NCBI GenBank assembly: GCA_963662245.2
Contig: CAXXVQ010000002.1
Coordinates: 62,001-126,000, forward strand
DNA length: 64,000 nt
Origin: JAFGVL01 sp963662245
GTDB taxonomy: Bacteria; Bacteroidota; Bacteroidia; Bacteroidales; Paludibacteraceae
Direction of reading: 5' to 3'
Under the pieces are notes generated by a model. That model was not told the DNA's origin. It did not search any database and saw nothing but the letters and a program-made list of their open reading frames with translations. Shown in pieces: positions 53,356 through 62,270 of this stretch (positions are counted from its first letter, which is position 1; each line of letters begins with the position of its first letter). The position numbers and the translations under genes were made by a program.

Positions 53356-54230
53356 TTAATATATTTATTCAAACCATTACTTAAAGTTACAGTTTGTTTA
53401 TATCCCATTCCTTTAATTTTTGAAATATCGGCGCACCAATTATTGGGATCCCCCACTCTCTCATTTCCTGTAAAAGTAATCTCACCAGACCACCCTAACT
53501 CTCCAACAAACTTATTCACAGCATCTTTAACAGAAACTTCTTCTCCATTTGCAACATTAATTACATCACCCTCAAATTTACTATTCTCAATAATTAACTC
53601 TATTACTTGGACAATATCATCAACATGAATAAAATCACGAGTTTCATTACCACTTCCAAATAAACTTATAGAATCCGTGCCAAGAAGCTTTTTATGTAAA
53701 TCCCAAAACAATTGTTTTCGCAAGCCATTGCCATATGCTGAAAATATTCTCACTGAACAGGTCTTAACTCCAAATACTTGATAAAACTCATCACAAATCA
53801 TTTCTGACATCAATTTGTGTTTTCCGTATGGTGAAATTGGATTTACTTCTGCATTTTCTTTAATTGGCAACTCAGACGGATTACCATAAACAGCAGCACT
53901 AGACAGGTTAATGAACTTACATCTTGGATTATGTTTATTTATTGCATTTAAAATATTAAATACATTCGATGTGTTTAAAGTATAGTCTCTTAATGGATGA
54001 ACTATAGAATCTGGAACACTTGCTGCACCTGAACAATTAACACACACATTAAATTGTTCTACTTCAAAAATCTCTTGAAAATTAGCATTAGTAGCATCAA
54101 CCAAGAAGTAATTTGGTTGAACATAATCAACAACGACATCGCATTGCCATGTTTCATATCCCTTTTCCGTAAAAAACTTTACTAAATGCGAACCAATAAA
54201 ACCTTTTGAACCAATAACTAGTATTTTCAT
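53334..54230 (-). CDS. Extended SDR: NAD-dependent epimerase/dehydratase
   Basis: The 298-residue product has GSKGFIGSHL (7-16), NLSSAAVYGNPSELPIKENA in the active-site region, PYGKHK with the catalytic Tyr and Lys, and SVRIFSAYGNGLRKQ in the substrate domain. Serines in place of TDE mean an epimerase or reductase is more probable than a dehydratase. UDP-glucose 4-epimerase-like activity is possible but not shown. Its start overlaps the stop of the acyltransferase gene upstream by 4 bases. Confidence 0.86.
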   Translation of the reverse strand: MKILVIGSKGFIGSHLVKFFTEKGYETWQCDVVVDYVQPNYFLVDATNANFQEIFEVEQFNVCVNCSGAASVPDSIVHPLRDYTLNTSNVFNILNAINKHNPRCKFINLSSAAVYGNPSELPIKENAEVNPISPYGKHKLMSEMICDEFYQVFGVKTCSVRIFSAYGNGLRKQLFWDLHKKLLGTDSISLFGSGNETRDFIHVDDIVQVIELIIENSKFEGDVINVANGEEVSVKDAVNKFVGELGWSGEITFTGNERVGDPNNWCADISKIKGMGYKQTVTLSNGLNKYIKWLKENN

Positions 54231-54844
54231 TCTTTTATTTCCAGATGTTTTACAACTTTTGCTGGATTACCCGCAACGACAGTCCAGTCTGGAACATCTT
54301 TTGTAACAACACTTCCAGCTGCTACAACAGCTCCTTTTCCAATTCGAACTCCTTTTAACACAATCACATTCATTCCAATCCATGCATCTGAACATATATG
54401 TATTGGCTTTGTAGATACAACAGACCAATCCTTTGAAGCAATAAAGTTTCTACCATTTCTCAGGTCATCAATTTGCCTAGTTAAATCGTTTCTTCTTTCT
54501 AAATATGACAAAGAATGAGAATCATGATCATAAAAACAACAACCCCAAGCTACAAATATATTATCTTCAAAAGTAACATTTGATCGACAAATAATCGTTG
54601 AATTTCCGACATATACATTATTACCAAATTTCACATTACCATCTTGAGTCTCAAAATATATTTTACATTCTAAGACACAATCTTCACCAACATAAACACA
54701 TTTCCTGTCACCGATCAATGGAGCATTAATTGCAAAGCTAGGCTGAAAGAATGAACTTGAATTATTCATAAACCTTTCATATGACCTAGAATTATCTTTA
54801 CTTAAAAGAATCTTAATGATTTTCTTAATTTTCTTCAAATTCAT
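54227..54844 (-). CDS. Hexapeptide-repeat acyltransferase
   Basis: A 205-residue beta-helix enzyme. YVGEDCVLECKIYFETQDGN, VKFGNNVYVGNSTIICRSNV, then FYDHDSHSLSYLERR with the catalytic His, WIGMNVIVLKGVRIGKGAVV and VAGNPAKVVKHLE. A roughly 35-residue N-terminal extension (helix) precedes the helix repeats. It shares the overall plan with the gene upstream and the two are adjacent paralogues. Acetylates a sugar of the locus (inferred). Confidence 0.9.
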   Translation of the reverse strand: MNLKKIKKIIKILLSKDNSRSYERFMNNSSSFFQPSFAINAPLIGDRKCVYVGEDCVLECKIYFETQDGNVKFGNNVYVGNSTIICRSNVTFEDNIFVAWGCCFYDHDSHSLSYLERRNDLTRQIDDLRNGRNFIASKDWSVVSTKPIHICSDAWIGMNVIVLKGVRIGKGAVVAAGSVVTKDVPDWTVVAGNPAKVVKHLEIKE

Positions 54845-55484
54845 TAGAATCTAGTTTTTTCACAAACTTGGCTGGATTACCGGCAACTAATGTAAATGGC
54901 TCAACATCTTTTGTCACAACACTGCCTGCTGCAACTATTGCACCTTTACCTATTGTAACCCCTTTTAATATGGACACATTATAGCTTATCCATACATAGT
55001 CTTCAATAATAATAGGAGATGTTTTCACTTCCCCCTTTTGTTCTAAAAAACCATTGTTTATTTGATTTAAAAAACCTCTGGCTCTTTTTCCACAATCAAT
55101 CTCATGACTGTCTGTATCAATAATATTCACATTATGAGCTATCAATACATTATCTCCAATTGAAATATATTCCTCAGAACGAATAAATGAGTTTATACCA
55201 ACATAAGAATTATCACCAACTATAATCCCTTTACTGTATGGCCAAATCATTAATTCACCATTAATATGAGAATTTTTACCAATTCTTATTTTTTCTTTTG
55301 ATGCATAATTAATCATTTTTGCAGGATAATATAAAACAGAGCCTTCACCCATTATACAGACTTGCTTAGCCTTATAAAGGCTTTCTCTTTCTATTCTTCT
55401 GACTAAAACATCAATATCAAGACAATGAAGAATAAGTTTTGTAACTGTTTTTTTTATTGTATCAAACACAATATTTCTTTTCAA
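54825..55484 (-). CDS. Hexapeptide-repeat acyltransferase
   Basis: A 219-residue beta-helix enzyme: IGKNSHINGELMIWPYSKGI, VGDNSYVGINSFIRSEEY, then NIIDTDSHEIDCGKRARGFL with the catalytic His, WISYNVSILKGVTIGKGAIV and VAGNPAKFVKKLD. The ILKGVTIGKGAIVAAGSVVT end is nearly identical in type to 54227 and 58242. The start overlaps the GT upstream by 23 bases, and the end overlaps the next acyltransferase by 20. Confidence 0.9.
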   Translation of the reverse strand: MKRNIVFDTIKKTVTKLILHCLDIDVLVRRIERESLYKAKQVCIMGEGSVLYYPAKMINYASKEKIRIGKNSHINGELMIWPYSKGIIVGDNSYVGINSFIRSEEYISIGDNVLIAHNVNIIDTDSHEIDCGKRARGFLNQINNGFLEQKGEVKTSPIIIEDYVWISYNVSILKGVTIGKGAIVAAGSVVTKDVEPFTLVAGNPAKFVKKLDSNEFEEN

Positions 55485-56376
55485 TTAATTTTAGTCCAAT
55501 TCTTTTCAAAATACTTTTTTTCCCGACCCAGAATCTATTAAACATTACCATATCAAAGAAACGGTTAATTTTCACTTCTGGATGTACTAAAGGCAAAAGC
55601 AACTCACCTTTGTGTATGCGAACAACTCTATCATTTGAATTTGAAGTATGTGTCGATTCTACTCCAAAACCAATATTCTGTATCTGATTTACTGAAGGTA
55701 CAATAGAATAATAATTGTTGTACAATCTAGCAAAAAACCATTGAAAATCCCATACATCTGCTCTCTCCTCCAATAAATAAGTATTAAATTCTTTTGTAAA
55801 TAATTTATAATACTTATCTCTTGCTAAAATAGTCTTAACTCTATCCTTGCCTTCTTTTGTTTGCCAAGCTTTAGCAGAATAATCAAACTTAGCCCATCTG
55901 TCACGCCAACTTGCCCAACCCCAATTTCCGCCTAACAAAGAAAAAGAGTATGAATAGGCATTACTCTTCCATTTCTGTAAAGGATTAAATCCACTAATTA
56001 TTCCAACTCTCTTATCTTCCTTATATTTCTGCAATAAATCTGCACAAAAAGGAAAGAATGAGTCTGCAGGCAAACAGTCATCTTCTAATATTATCCCCGC
56101 TTCCTCTTGTTTAAAAAACCAATTTATGGCAGCTACAGGTCCATAACCACAACCAAGATTTATTTCTGAATAAAATGTTTTCAGTTCACAATCCCAATCA
56201 ATATTTTCAGCAAAAATATCTCGAACTTCTTTTGATTTATCTAGATCTTGTGGATGATTTGCTCTAACTCCATCCTGAAATACATAAAGCTTTGATATTT
56301 TATTTTTTCTAATTACCTCAAATACTTTATTAGTATGTGCCGGTCTATTAAATGTTATTAATAATACTGGAACCAT
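55462..56376 (-). CDS. GT-A glycosyltransferase (GNT-I-like)
   Basis: A 304-residue protein. VPVLLITFNRPAHTNKVFEV (2-21) begins the fold, NLGCGYGPVAAINWFFKQEE (73-92), then IILEDDCLPADSFF (95-108) with LEDD as the metal motif, and SYSFSLLGGNWGWASWRDRW. These GNWGWASWRDRW and LEDDC patterns are usual in Bacteroidota sugar loci for GNT-I-like glycosyltransferases. Acceptor unknown. Confidence 0.87.
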   Translation of the reverse strand: MVPVLLITFNRPAHTNKVFEVIRKNKISKLYVFQDGVRANHPQDLDKSKEVRDIFAENIDWDCELKTFYSEINLGCGYGPVAAINWFFKQEEAGIILEDDCLPADSFFPFCADLLQKYKEDKRVGIISGFNPLQKWKSNAYSYSFSLLGGNWGWASWRDRWAKFDYSAKAWQTKEGKDRVKTILARDKYYKLFTKEFNTYLLEERADVWDFQWFFARLYNNYYSIVPSVNQIQNIGFGVESTHTSNSNDRVVRIHKGELLLPLVHPEVKINRFFDMVMFNRFWVGKKSILKRIGLKLIEKKYCV

Positions 56377-56395
56377 ATTTATATCTTAATATTAT

Positions 56396-57343
56396 TTACC
56401 AATAACGGCCACCTTCAACATTGTTGGCATTCTTAGGTTTCTCGTTAGTATTAGGGTAAATCCATGAATCATTGAACAACTGTTTAAAATCGTCTCTTTC
56501 TTCCCAGCTTTTCCCTTTTATTCCAAATAAAATCTGTGTAGATCCACCCAAATGAATGGCTTTCTTTCCAACAGACTTCACATAAGCAGCCAATGGAAAA
56601 CCATAAGCACCACAGCCAATTATTGCTATATCAAAATCTTGTTTATCTATCTCTTGTTTCATATAATCCAATGCATCAAACCAAGTATCAAAATCACATG
56701 AATTACCGGCAATAGACTGAACTGCTTTAATTGTATTTAACTCAAAATCAGGCAATATACGCTTATCATCAAACAATAAGCTTCGTTTTTCATACTGCTT
56801 AATAATTGATTCCTCAAATGGATGAATCACCAATATTTTTTTGCCTTTAAGAACTTCTGTCCATGGTTTCTTATGAAAATAGGGTTCTAAATCACCAAGA
56901 GGAACCTTTATTGCATTTATAAGCACTTTTTCAAAAATTAGTTCATCTTCTCTCCAAGATCCAAGAATATCCACTTTAGACATACAGTCTAACATCAATT
57001 GAGAAAACTTATCTAGATTTTCATTTGTAACCGGAAAAAAACCGGCATTATTTTCCATCGCCTTAATAGTACTTTTACTATATCCTAAATGAATAGAAGT
57101 TGTAATAATATAGTTCACACAGTTTTTAAAATTTACCGGAGAAACATAATCTGCAACGCAACTTAACTCAACTGATCCGAAACGAGCAATCATTGCCGGT
57201 TTATCAGATTCTAAAAACCGATGAATACAATCTGACGCATCTTGATTTGAATAAGAAAACTCTGATTGCAATTTTGCTTCAGGTGTAATGAACAGCAAAA
57301 CTACTTTCCGCAATAATACACATATCTTTCTGACTATAGCCAC
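56396..57343 (-). CDS. GT-D-like (DUF1792-type) glycosyltransferase-like protein
   Basis: A 315-residue protein with AMIARFGSVELSCVADYV (50-67), where RFGSVEL corresponds to the R-x-G-x-x-E signature of GT-D/DUF1792 proteins. Later come GDLEPYFHKKPWTEVLKGKK and DIAIIGCGAYGFPLAAYVKS followed by GKKAIHLGGSTQILFGIKG. Such proteins are frequent in polysaccharide loci and the reaction for this branch is unknown. The N-terminal 20 residues are hydrophobic and may associate with the membrane. Overlaps the upstream GT2 by 10 bases. Confidence 0.78.
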   Translation of the reverse strand: MAIVRKICVLLRKVVLLFITPEAKLQSEFSYSNQDASDCIHRFLESDKPAMIARFGSVELSCVADYVSPVNFKNCVNYIITTSIHLGYSKSTIKAMENNAGFFPVTNENLDKFSQLMLDCMSKVDILGSWREDELIFEKVLINAIKVPLGDLEPYFHKKPWTEVLKGKKILVIHPFEESIIKQYEKRSLLFDDKRILPDFELNTIKAVQSIAGNSCDFDTWFDALDYMKQEIDKQDFDIAIIGCGAYGFPLAAYVKSVGKKAIHLGGSTQILFGIKGKSWEERDDFKQLFNDSWIYPNTNEKPKNANNVEGGRYW

Positions 57344-58251
57344 GACAAACCTTCTTTTTTATTAACCTTTCGGCTATACAATATTTTAGACTTATTCTTT
57401 ATCAGGAATAGTGTATTTCTAAAATTCTCAACAAAAGTCTTTCTGCGAAATGTTATACATTTTACTAATGCATTTTTTAGGTATTCTCGAATCATCAAAT
57501 CAACCTGATTATCAGGATAACGCAAATCAGAGGCCCTTTGTAACAACCACTTGTCAAAAGTACTTTCTTGTTTTTTGTTTTTCACTAACCTTCGCTCTGT
57601 ATCATGACAAATTGTTACTGAAGGAACTAGCCCAACCTTAAAACCATGATATAACACCCTACTCAAATAATTATCATCTTCCGCATAATGAAAAAACAAT
57701 GGGTCAAACCCACCAACAGTCTCAATTGCTCTCCTTGGAATAAACCATGCTGCTGCATTTACATAATTTGTGTCATAAACATCTTTCTTATACCCAAGAT
57801 ACATATCACTAATTAAGTCATTAGGTGTATGCCTTGTAGCTGCCAAATAAACAATAAGTCCTTTTTCTATTTCTGTTTTAGCAGCATTGAGGTGTATTGG
57901 ACTCAAAATACCATAAGCTTGGTTATTTTGGTGAGTCCTAACTAAACCTTCAATAGTATTTGGCTCTATCCAAGCATCTTGATTGAGTAAAAAAACATAA
58001 TCTGCCCCTGCATCTAAAGCATAGCGTAAGCCTTTATTATTAGCCTGACCAAAACCTAAATTCACCTCAGACTCAATAAGCTTAACTTCTGGAAAGTTAT
58101 TTTTGATATATGCAATAGTATCATCTGATGATGCATTATCAATTACAATAACATCTAATGGCATAGCAGATGCTCGTAAACTACGAAAACACTTGTCATA
58201 CCATTGCTTACCATTGTATGTTACAACGATAACAAATATCTTTATTCCCAT
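57334..58251 (-). CDS. Glycosyltransferase family 2 (rhamnosyltransferase-like)
   Basis: A 305-residue GT-A enzyme: FVIVVTYNGKQWYDKCFRSL, VIDNASSDDT (36-45), ESEVNLGFGQANNKGLRYAL (60-79) and VFLLNQDAWIEPNT (86-99), in which NQDA replaces the usual D-x-D. Later HYAEDDNYLSRVLYHGFKV. The NLGFGxANN and NQDAW patterns suit WbbL/RfbN-like rhamnosyltransferases. Acceptor unknown. Overlaps both neighbours by 10 bases. Confidence 0.92.
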   Translation of the reverse strand: MGIKIFVIVVTYNGKQWYDKCFRSLRASAMPLDVIVIDNASSDDTIAYIKNNFPEVKLIESEVNLGFGQANNKGLRYALDAGADYVFLLNQDAWIEPNTIEGLVRTHQNNQAYGILSPIHLNAAKTEIEKGLIVYLAATRHTPNDLISDMYLGYKKDVYDTNYVNAAAWFIPRRAIETVGGFDPLFFHYAEDDNYLSRVLYHGFKVGLVPSVTICHDTERRLVKNKKQESTFDKWLLQRASDLRYPDNQVDLMIREYLKNALVKCITFRRKTFVENFRNTLFLIKNKSKILYSRKVNKKEGLSWL

Positions 58252-58898
58252 GTAATATTTTCTCTAATAACCTTAGCTGGATTTCCAACAACAATTGATG
58301 CTGATGGTACATTTTTTGTCACAACAGCCCCTGCTCCAACAATCGCACCTTCTCCAATTGTTACCCCTTTTAAAATTGTGACATTCTTACCTACCCAAAC
58401 ATGATCTTTAATAATAATTGGAGCAGACATTTTTTCCTTTTCACCATTAATCACATGATTATCTGAATCCTGTATTGAAACATTATCTGAAATAGAACAT
58501 GATTTTCCAATTTCAATATGATCAAAACAATTTAAAGTACTATTTGTATTAAGAAATGACCACCCTCCATGTAATATCAATTTTGCATTAGGTGCAACAT
58601 AAATCGAAGCTCCTTGAAATAACATAAAGTCACCTTTACAAATAAATTTAGCATTCTTGTCTATTCTTAATTCTGAAATATATCTTCTTTTCCTTGTATC
58701 AAACCATGATTTATTAACAGAAAATTCACCTTCTTCTATAATAAATTGAGCTTGTTTATTAATTTCAATAATGCTTTTAGGATAGATGAAAAAACGGACA
58801 TTATGAGGCAAAGCATACTTTAGCCTAAAATAAATCGTATGAAACAAATCCAGTCTTCGATATCTGTGATAATATTTAATCAAATTAGAAAGAACCAT
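58242..58898 (-). CDS. Hexapeptide-repeat acyltransferase
   Basis: A 218-residue enzyme. The first 90 residues (LRIDKNAKFICKGDFMLFQG) include a basic start, then beta-helix repeats: IEIGKSCSISDNVSIQDSDN with the catalytic His in NHVING, then HVWVGKNVTILKGVTIGEGA and VVGNPAKVIREN. It probably O- or N-acetylates a polysaccharide precursor. Overlaps the GT2 gene by 10 bases. Confidence 0.9.
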   Translation of the reverse strand: MVLSNLIKYYHRYRRLDLFHTIYFRLKYALPHNVRFFIYPKSIIEINKQAQFIIEEGEFSVNKSWFDTRKRRYISELRIDKNAKFICKGDFMLFQGASIYVAPNAKLILHGGWSFLNTNSTLNCFDHIEIGKSCSISDNVSIQDSDNHVINGEKEKMSAPIIIKDHVWVGKNVTILKGVTIGEGAIVGAGAVVTKNVPSASIVVGNPAKVIRENITWE

Positions 58899-58919
58899 AT
58901 TTTCTATTTAATAAGAAAA

Positions 58920-59732
58920 TCAATAATGATTATGATCTACAAAAGGGACTTGAAATGCATTCTGATTTACTACCCCAATATTAATTTTAAATTTACTAAC
59001 TAAATATGGCAAACTCAACTGATCCTGAATAGTAAAATAATAATTATGAGCATACCATGATTCAAGAAACATTTTCTCTTTTAAAACATCTTTACTGTAT
59101 ATTATTAAAGGCAATTCATACAAATTAGAATCTTCAAATTCTTTGTCCTTTAAATAAAAACTTACCTGCCTATTCATTTCTGCCACATTATATTTTGAAA
59201 CAAGATTTGCTACATTATATGTCATCATATTGTGAGCCATATAATCAAATTCCTGTTTTATAGATGAATTCTCTCTGTGTTTAGATGTAATCATTTGGCA
59301 AGAATTATTCTCTTTGATAATCCCTAAAACATAACCAAGCCAACCCTCTTTCAAAGTAAATTTAGAATCACACCAAATATAATAATCATATTCATTTGGC
59401 ACTAACTTATAGAACAGCATCTTAGGCAGTTTCGCAATTAATCGATTATAATTCTCCTCATCTGTTGGGTAAGTCTTCTGTTTATATTTAAAATGAACAT
59501 TATACCAATAACGAAACTTCATAAACAACGACTCTCTATAAACCTCTTCTCTCTTTAAAGTAGGTTCAAAAAATGGCTTTAATGATTCAAAATTGTTATT
59601 ATTAAATCTATAAACATCTACACCATAGTCATCTAATTCGTCTTTACACTCATTGGTTATAGTTAATTCCGGTTTATCTGTATGCCCAATATGAGCTGTT
59701 AACAAAGCTATTTTATATTTTTTATCTTCCAT
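58920..59732 (-). CDS. Uncharacterised glycosyltransferase-like protein
   Basis: A 270-residue protein that I do not recognise firmly. It starts YKIALLTAHIGHTDKPEL and has KLPKMLFYKLVPNEYDYYIW followed by CDSKF (near 119-123), which could be an acidic metal site of a GT-A-like fold, as in DUF616-type proteins. FDYMAHNMMTYNVANLVSKY follows. It lies between the GT14-like gene (11-base overlap) and an acyltransferase, so a glycosyltransferase role is plausible. No signal peptide or membrane helix is evident. Confidence 0.6.
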   Translation of the reverse strand: MEDKKYKIALLTAHIGHTDKPELTITNECKDELDDYGVDVYRFNNNNFESLKPFFEPTLKREEVYRESLFMKFRYWYNVHFKYKQKTYPTDEENYNRLIAKLPKMLFYKLVPNEYDYYIWCDSKFTLKEGWLGYVLGIIKENNSCQMITSKHRENSSIKQEFDYMAHNMMTYNVANLVSKYNVAEMNRQVSFYLKDKEFEDSNLYELPLIIYSKDVLKEKMFLESWYAHNYYFTIQDQLSLPYLVSKFKINIGVVNQNAFQVPFVDHNHY

Positions 59733-60591
59733 GAATCTTTTGTAAAAGTTTATAAGATGAACTCCCTATTTTCCGCATAAATAATGCTTTTGACTCTATT
59801 ACTGACACATAATCCTGTTCATCTAAAATACAGGGAGAAATTCCATCTCTGTATTCCCAATTCATATATCTTAAATTATTATTTACCACAGAATATTTTA
59901 GTGGTGAATTCATCAAAATAGTTTGAATAAAAAACTCTTCCGAAATTAGACCTGTTTTTAAACTCCTTAAGAAGGATTTATTCTTATTTATATAGTTTAT
60001 AATATACTCCACGGCAAATCTGTGTAAGGATGCATATATTAAACCTTTAAATATATCTTTCTCAGAAAATTCACCAATCTTTGTTCGCTTCAGATTGTAT
60101 TTATTTTGAATACGCTCAATAAAACCAATAATTGGCTTAGATTGAAAGTCAAACGATTTAGGATAAGCAAACATATCTGTAAACCACCTCAACTGGTATC
60201 TAGCTTGCATTCCTGTTTTACTCAAATCATCCATCTCTGACACATTTACATAATCAAAAAACGATTTTGAATCATTCTTTTCAAAAAAACTATATATTTC
60301 TTGATTAGAAACTGATGGAAAATCCTGTCCTGTAATTATATGAAAATAGTTTACTTCAGGGTGATTAAAAGCTTGCTTCAATAAAAAAATTATTGCAGCT
60401 AAATGACTATATGAAGCCCAATTAACTTTATATTTTTTAAAAATATAAACATTCTCGCCACCAAACTCTTTTGGCTCAATATCACATTTCTTATCAAGGT
60501 GAATATACACCAAAAAATCAGATTTTAACTGATTTACCAAACGATGTAATGATTCTTTATCTTTGTATGCTGTAATTAATATTGCATGCAT
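59722..60591 (-). CDS. Core-2/I-branching-type glycosyltransferase (GT14)
   Basis: A 289-residue enzyme with HAILITAYKDKESLHRLVNQ (2-21), VYIHLDKKCDIEP (28-40), FKKYKVNWASYSHLAAIIFL (51-70) and NYFHIITGQDFPS (81-93), all Branch-domain signatures. A later SEEFFIQTILMNSPL supplies the acidic catalytic base. Family members form beta-1,6-GlcNAc or xylose branches, and the bacterial ones add HexNAc in capsules. Specific product is unknown. Confidence 0.86.
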   Translation of the reverse strand: MHAILITAYKDKESLHRLVNQLKSDFLVYIHLDKKCDIEPKEFGGENVYIFKKYKVNWASYSHLAAIIFLLKQAFNHPEVNYFHIITGQDFPSVSNQEIYSFFEKNDSKSFFDYVNVSEMDDLSKTGMQARYQLRWFTDMFAYPKSFDFQSKPIIGFIERIQNKYNLKRTKIGEFSEKDIFKGLIYASLHRFAVEYIINYINKNKSFLRSLKTGLISEEFFIQTILMNSPLKYSVVNNNLRYMNWEYRDGISPCILDEQDYVSVIESKALFMRKIGSSSYKLLQKIHGR

Positions 60592-60595
60592 AAAC

Positions 60596-61459
60596 TTAAT
60601 TTTTCAACCATTTGAAAGGACTTAGAATTAAACGGCCAAGTTTATATGCTTTAGAATCTCTCAGAGAATTTAATTGCTGTTCTAGGCTCAATATATAATC
60701 ACTTTGAACATGATTGTCTGTTTCTAATTGTTTATAAAAGATTATTTCTTGGTTAAATTCTGATATAAATGAGTTATACTTAGCTTTATTATTATTGTAT
60801 ATATACTTATAAAGCTTGCGTTTTTTATCTCCTGAAATAATATTTCTTGATATTGACTTTAACCTATAAAATAATATACATCCATCTGCCTGGAAAACTT
60901 TATCTTCTTTATTAAGAAAACTCACCCAAAAATCCCAATCCTCATATCCATCTTTCATTTCGGTATTATAACCAGATGTTTTATCAAAATCAGATTTTTT
61001 ATACATAGCTGTACAGACAATCATATTCTGAAACAATAACCCATTAAAACTATATTGAGGTAAATCCCATGTTCTATTTTCAACACCAAACAACTCAACT
61101 CTTGGATACACTAGCTTTATTGAGCTATCACTCGTAAAGAAAGAAACTGCAATATCAATAAAGTCATTATTGATAAAATCATCTCCATCTAAAGGCAAAA
61201 CATATTCACCGGAAGACTTTTTTATCCCATTATTTCTTGCTTCAGCAACACCAGCATTATCTTGAAACAGATATTTAAATCGAGTATCCTTTTTACAATA
61301 TTCCTTTGCAATTATCTCAGTATTATCAGTAGAACCATCGTTTACAATTACACATTCCCAATTTGAGTATGTTTGACCCAATACAGAATCTAATGCCTCT
61401 GATAAGTATTCTGCTTGATTATAACAAGGAACGATTACTGATACAAGTAGTTTTTCCAT
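60596..61459 (-). CDS. Glycosyltransferase family 2
   Basis: A 287-residue GT-A enzyme: VSVIVPCYNQAEYLSEALDS, NDGSTDNTE (40-48), FQDNAGVAEARNNGIKKSSG (65-84) and VLPLDGDDFINNDFID (87-102), with the DGDD metal site. MKDGYEDWDFWVSFLNKED follows with the acidic base. The C-terminal 70 residues are lysine-rich and helical. It overlaps the upstream GT2 by 25 bases. Confidence 0.92.
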   Translation of the reverse strand: MEKLLVSVIVPCYNQAEYLSEALDSVLGQTYSNWECVIVNDGSTDNTEIIAKEYCKKDTRFKYLFQDNAGVAEARNNGIKKSSGEYVLPLDGDDFINNDFIDIAVSFFTSDSSIKLVYPRVELFGVENRTWDLPQYSFNGLLFQNMIVCTAMYKKSDFDKTSGYNTEMKDGYEDWDFWVSFLNKEDKVFQADGCILFYRLKSISRNIISGDKKRKLYKYIYNNNKAKYNSFISEFNQEIIFYKQLETDNHVQSDYILSLEQQLNSLRDSKAYKLGRLILSPFKWLKN

Positions 61460-62259
61460 TGTTCAATTTTTCTATTAATCCAAAGCATAATGCGAATAAT
61501 ACATAAAAAATTTCCGGATCTCAGTTTCATATACTCTTCATAGCGTTCTTCATGGAGCATTAATTTATTTATTTGCTCTTGTTGCTTAATATATGTTTTG
61601 TACACTAATGGTATTTGTTTTTGCATTACAGCCTTTTTCTCTTCTCCATGAAAATTAGACAATTCTGGTTTTGAAGTTATTCCATTCAAATCATATACTG
61701 TAACTACATAATCCCAATAATGATACGAACAATTATTTTGAACTAAAACTTTAAGAAAAAATTCCCAATCTGAAACTATCTTGTTCTTTTCATTATATAA
61801 ACCATATCGGGAAAATAATTCCCTACAAATAAATGTAGAAGGATGAGGTAAACTATTAAAATAAAATAATTCAAAACTTAATTCATCAAATATAAAATCA
61901 TCCTCAAATATTCGCCCAGAAACAATTTCTTCTTTAAAGTCATTCTCACAAAAGTCTGCAATTACTTTATCACTATATAAATAATCACCGGAATTTAAAA
62001 ACAAGCAATAATCTCCTTTTGCTTTCTTTATTCCTTTATTCATAGCATTATATATACCTAAATCGGGTTCACTACACCAATATCTTAAGCGCTCTTCATC
62101 AATCGCCAGTCGCTCTATTAGCTCTTTACTTCCATCGGTACTCGCACCATCAATTATAATATATTCGAAATCCTGTGATTTCTGAGCAATAACACTCAAA
62201 ATGGTTTTTTCTAGCCCTTTGACATCATTTCTATTTATGGTTACAACACTTAGTTTCAT
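61435..62259 (-). CDS. Glycosyltransferase family 2 (WcaA-like)
   Basis: A 274-residue GT-A enzyme with LSVVTINRNDVKGLEKTILS (3-22), IDGASTDGS (36-44), RYWCSEPDLGIYNAMNKGIK (59-78) and LFLNSGDYLY (86-95). The SDWEFFL segment follows. A close paralogue of 63116 and 46434. Start codon is ATG 12 bases before the capsular-synthesis gene ends upstream on this strand. Donor unknown. Confidence 0.92.
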   Translation of the reverse strand: MKLSVVTINRNDVKGLEKTILSVIAQKSQDFEYIIIDGASTDGSKELIERLAIDEERLRYWCSEPDLGIYNAMNKGIKKAKGDYCLFLNSGDYLYSDKVIADFCENDFKEEIVSGRIFEDDFIFDELSFELFYFNSLPHPSTFICRELFSRYGLYNEKNKIVSDWEFFLKVLVQNNCSYHYWDYVVTVYDLNGITSKPELSNFHGEEKKAVMQKQIPLVYKTYIKQQEQINKLMLHEERYEEYMKLRSGNFLCIIRIMLWINRKIEQWKNYLYQ

Positions 62260-62270
62260 GCTAATTAATC

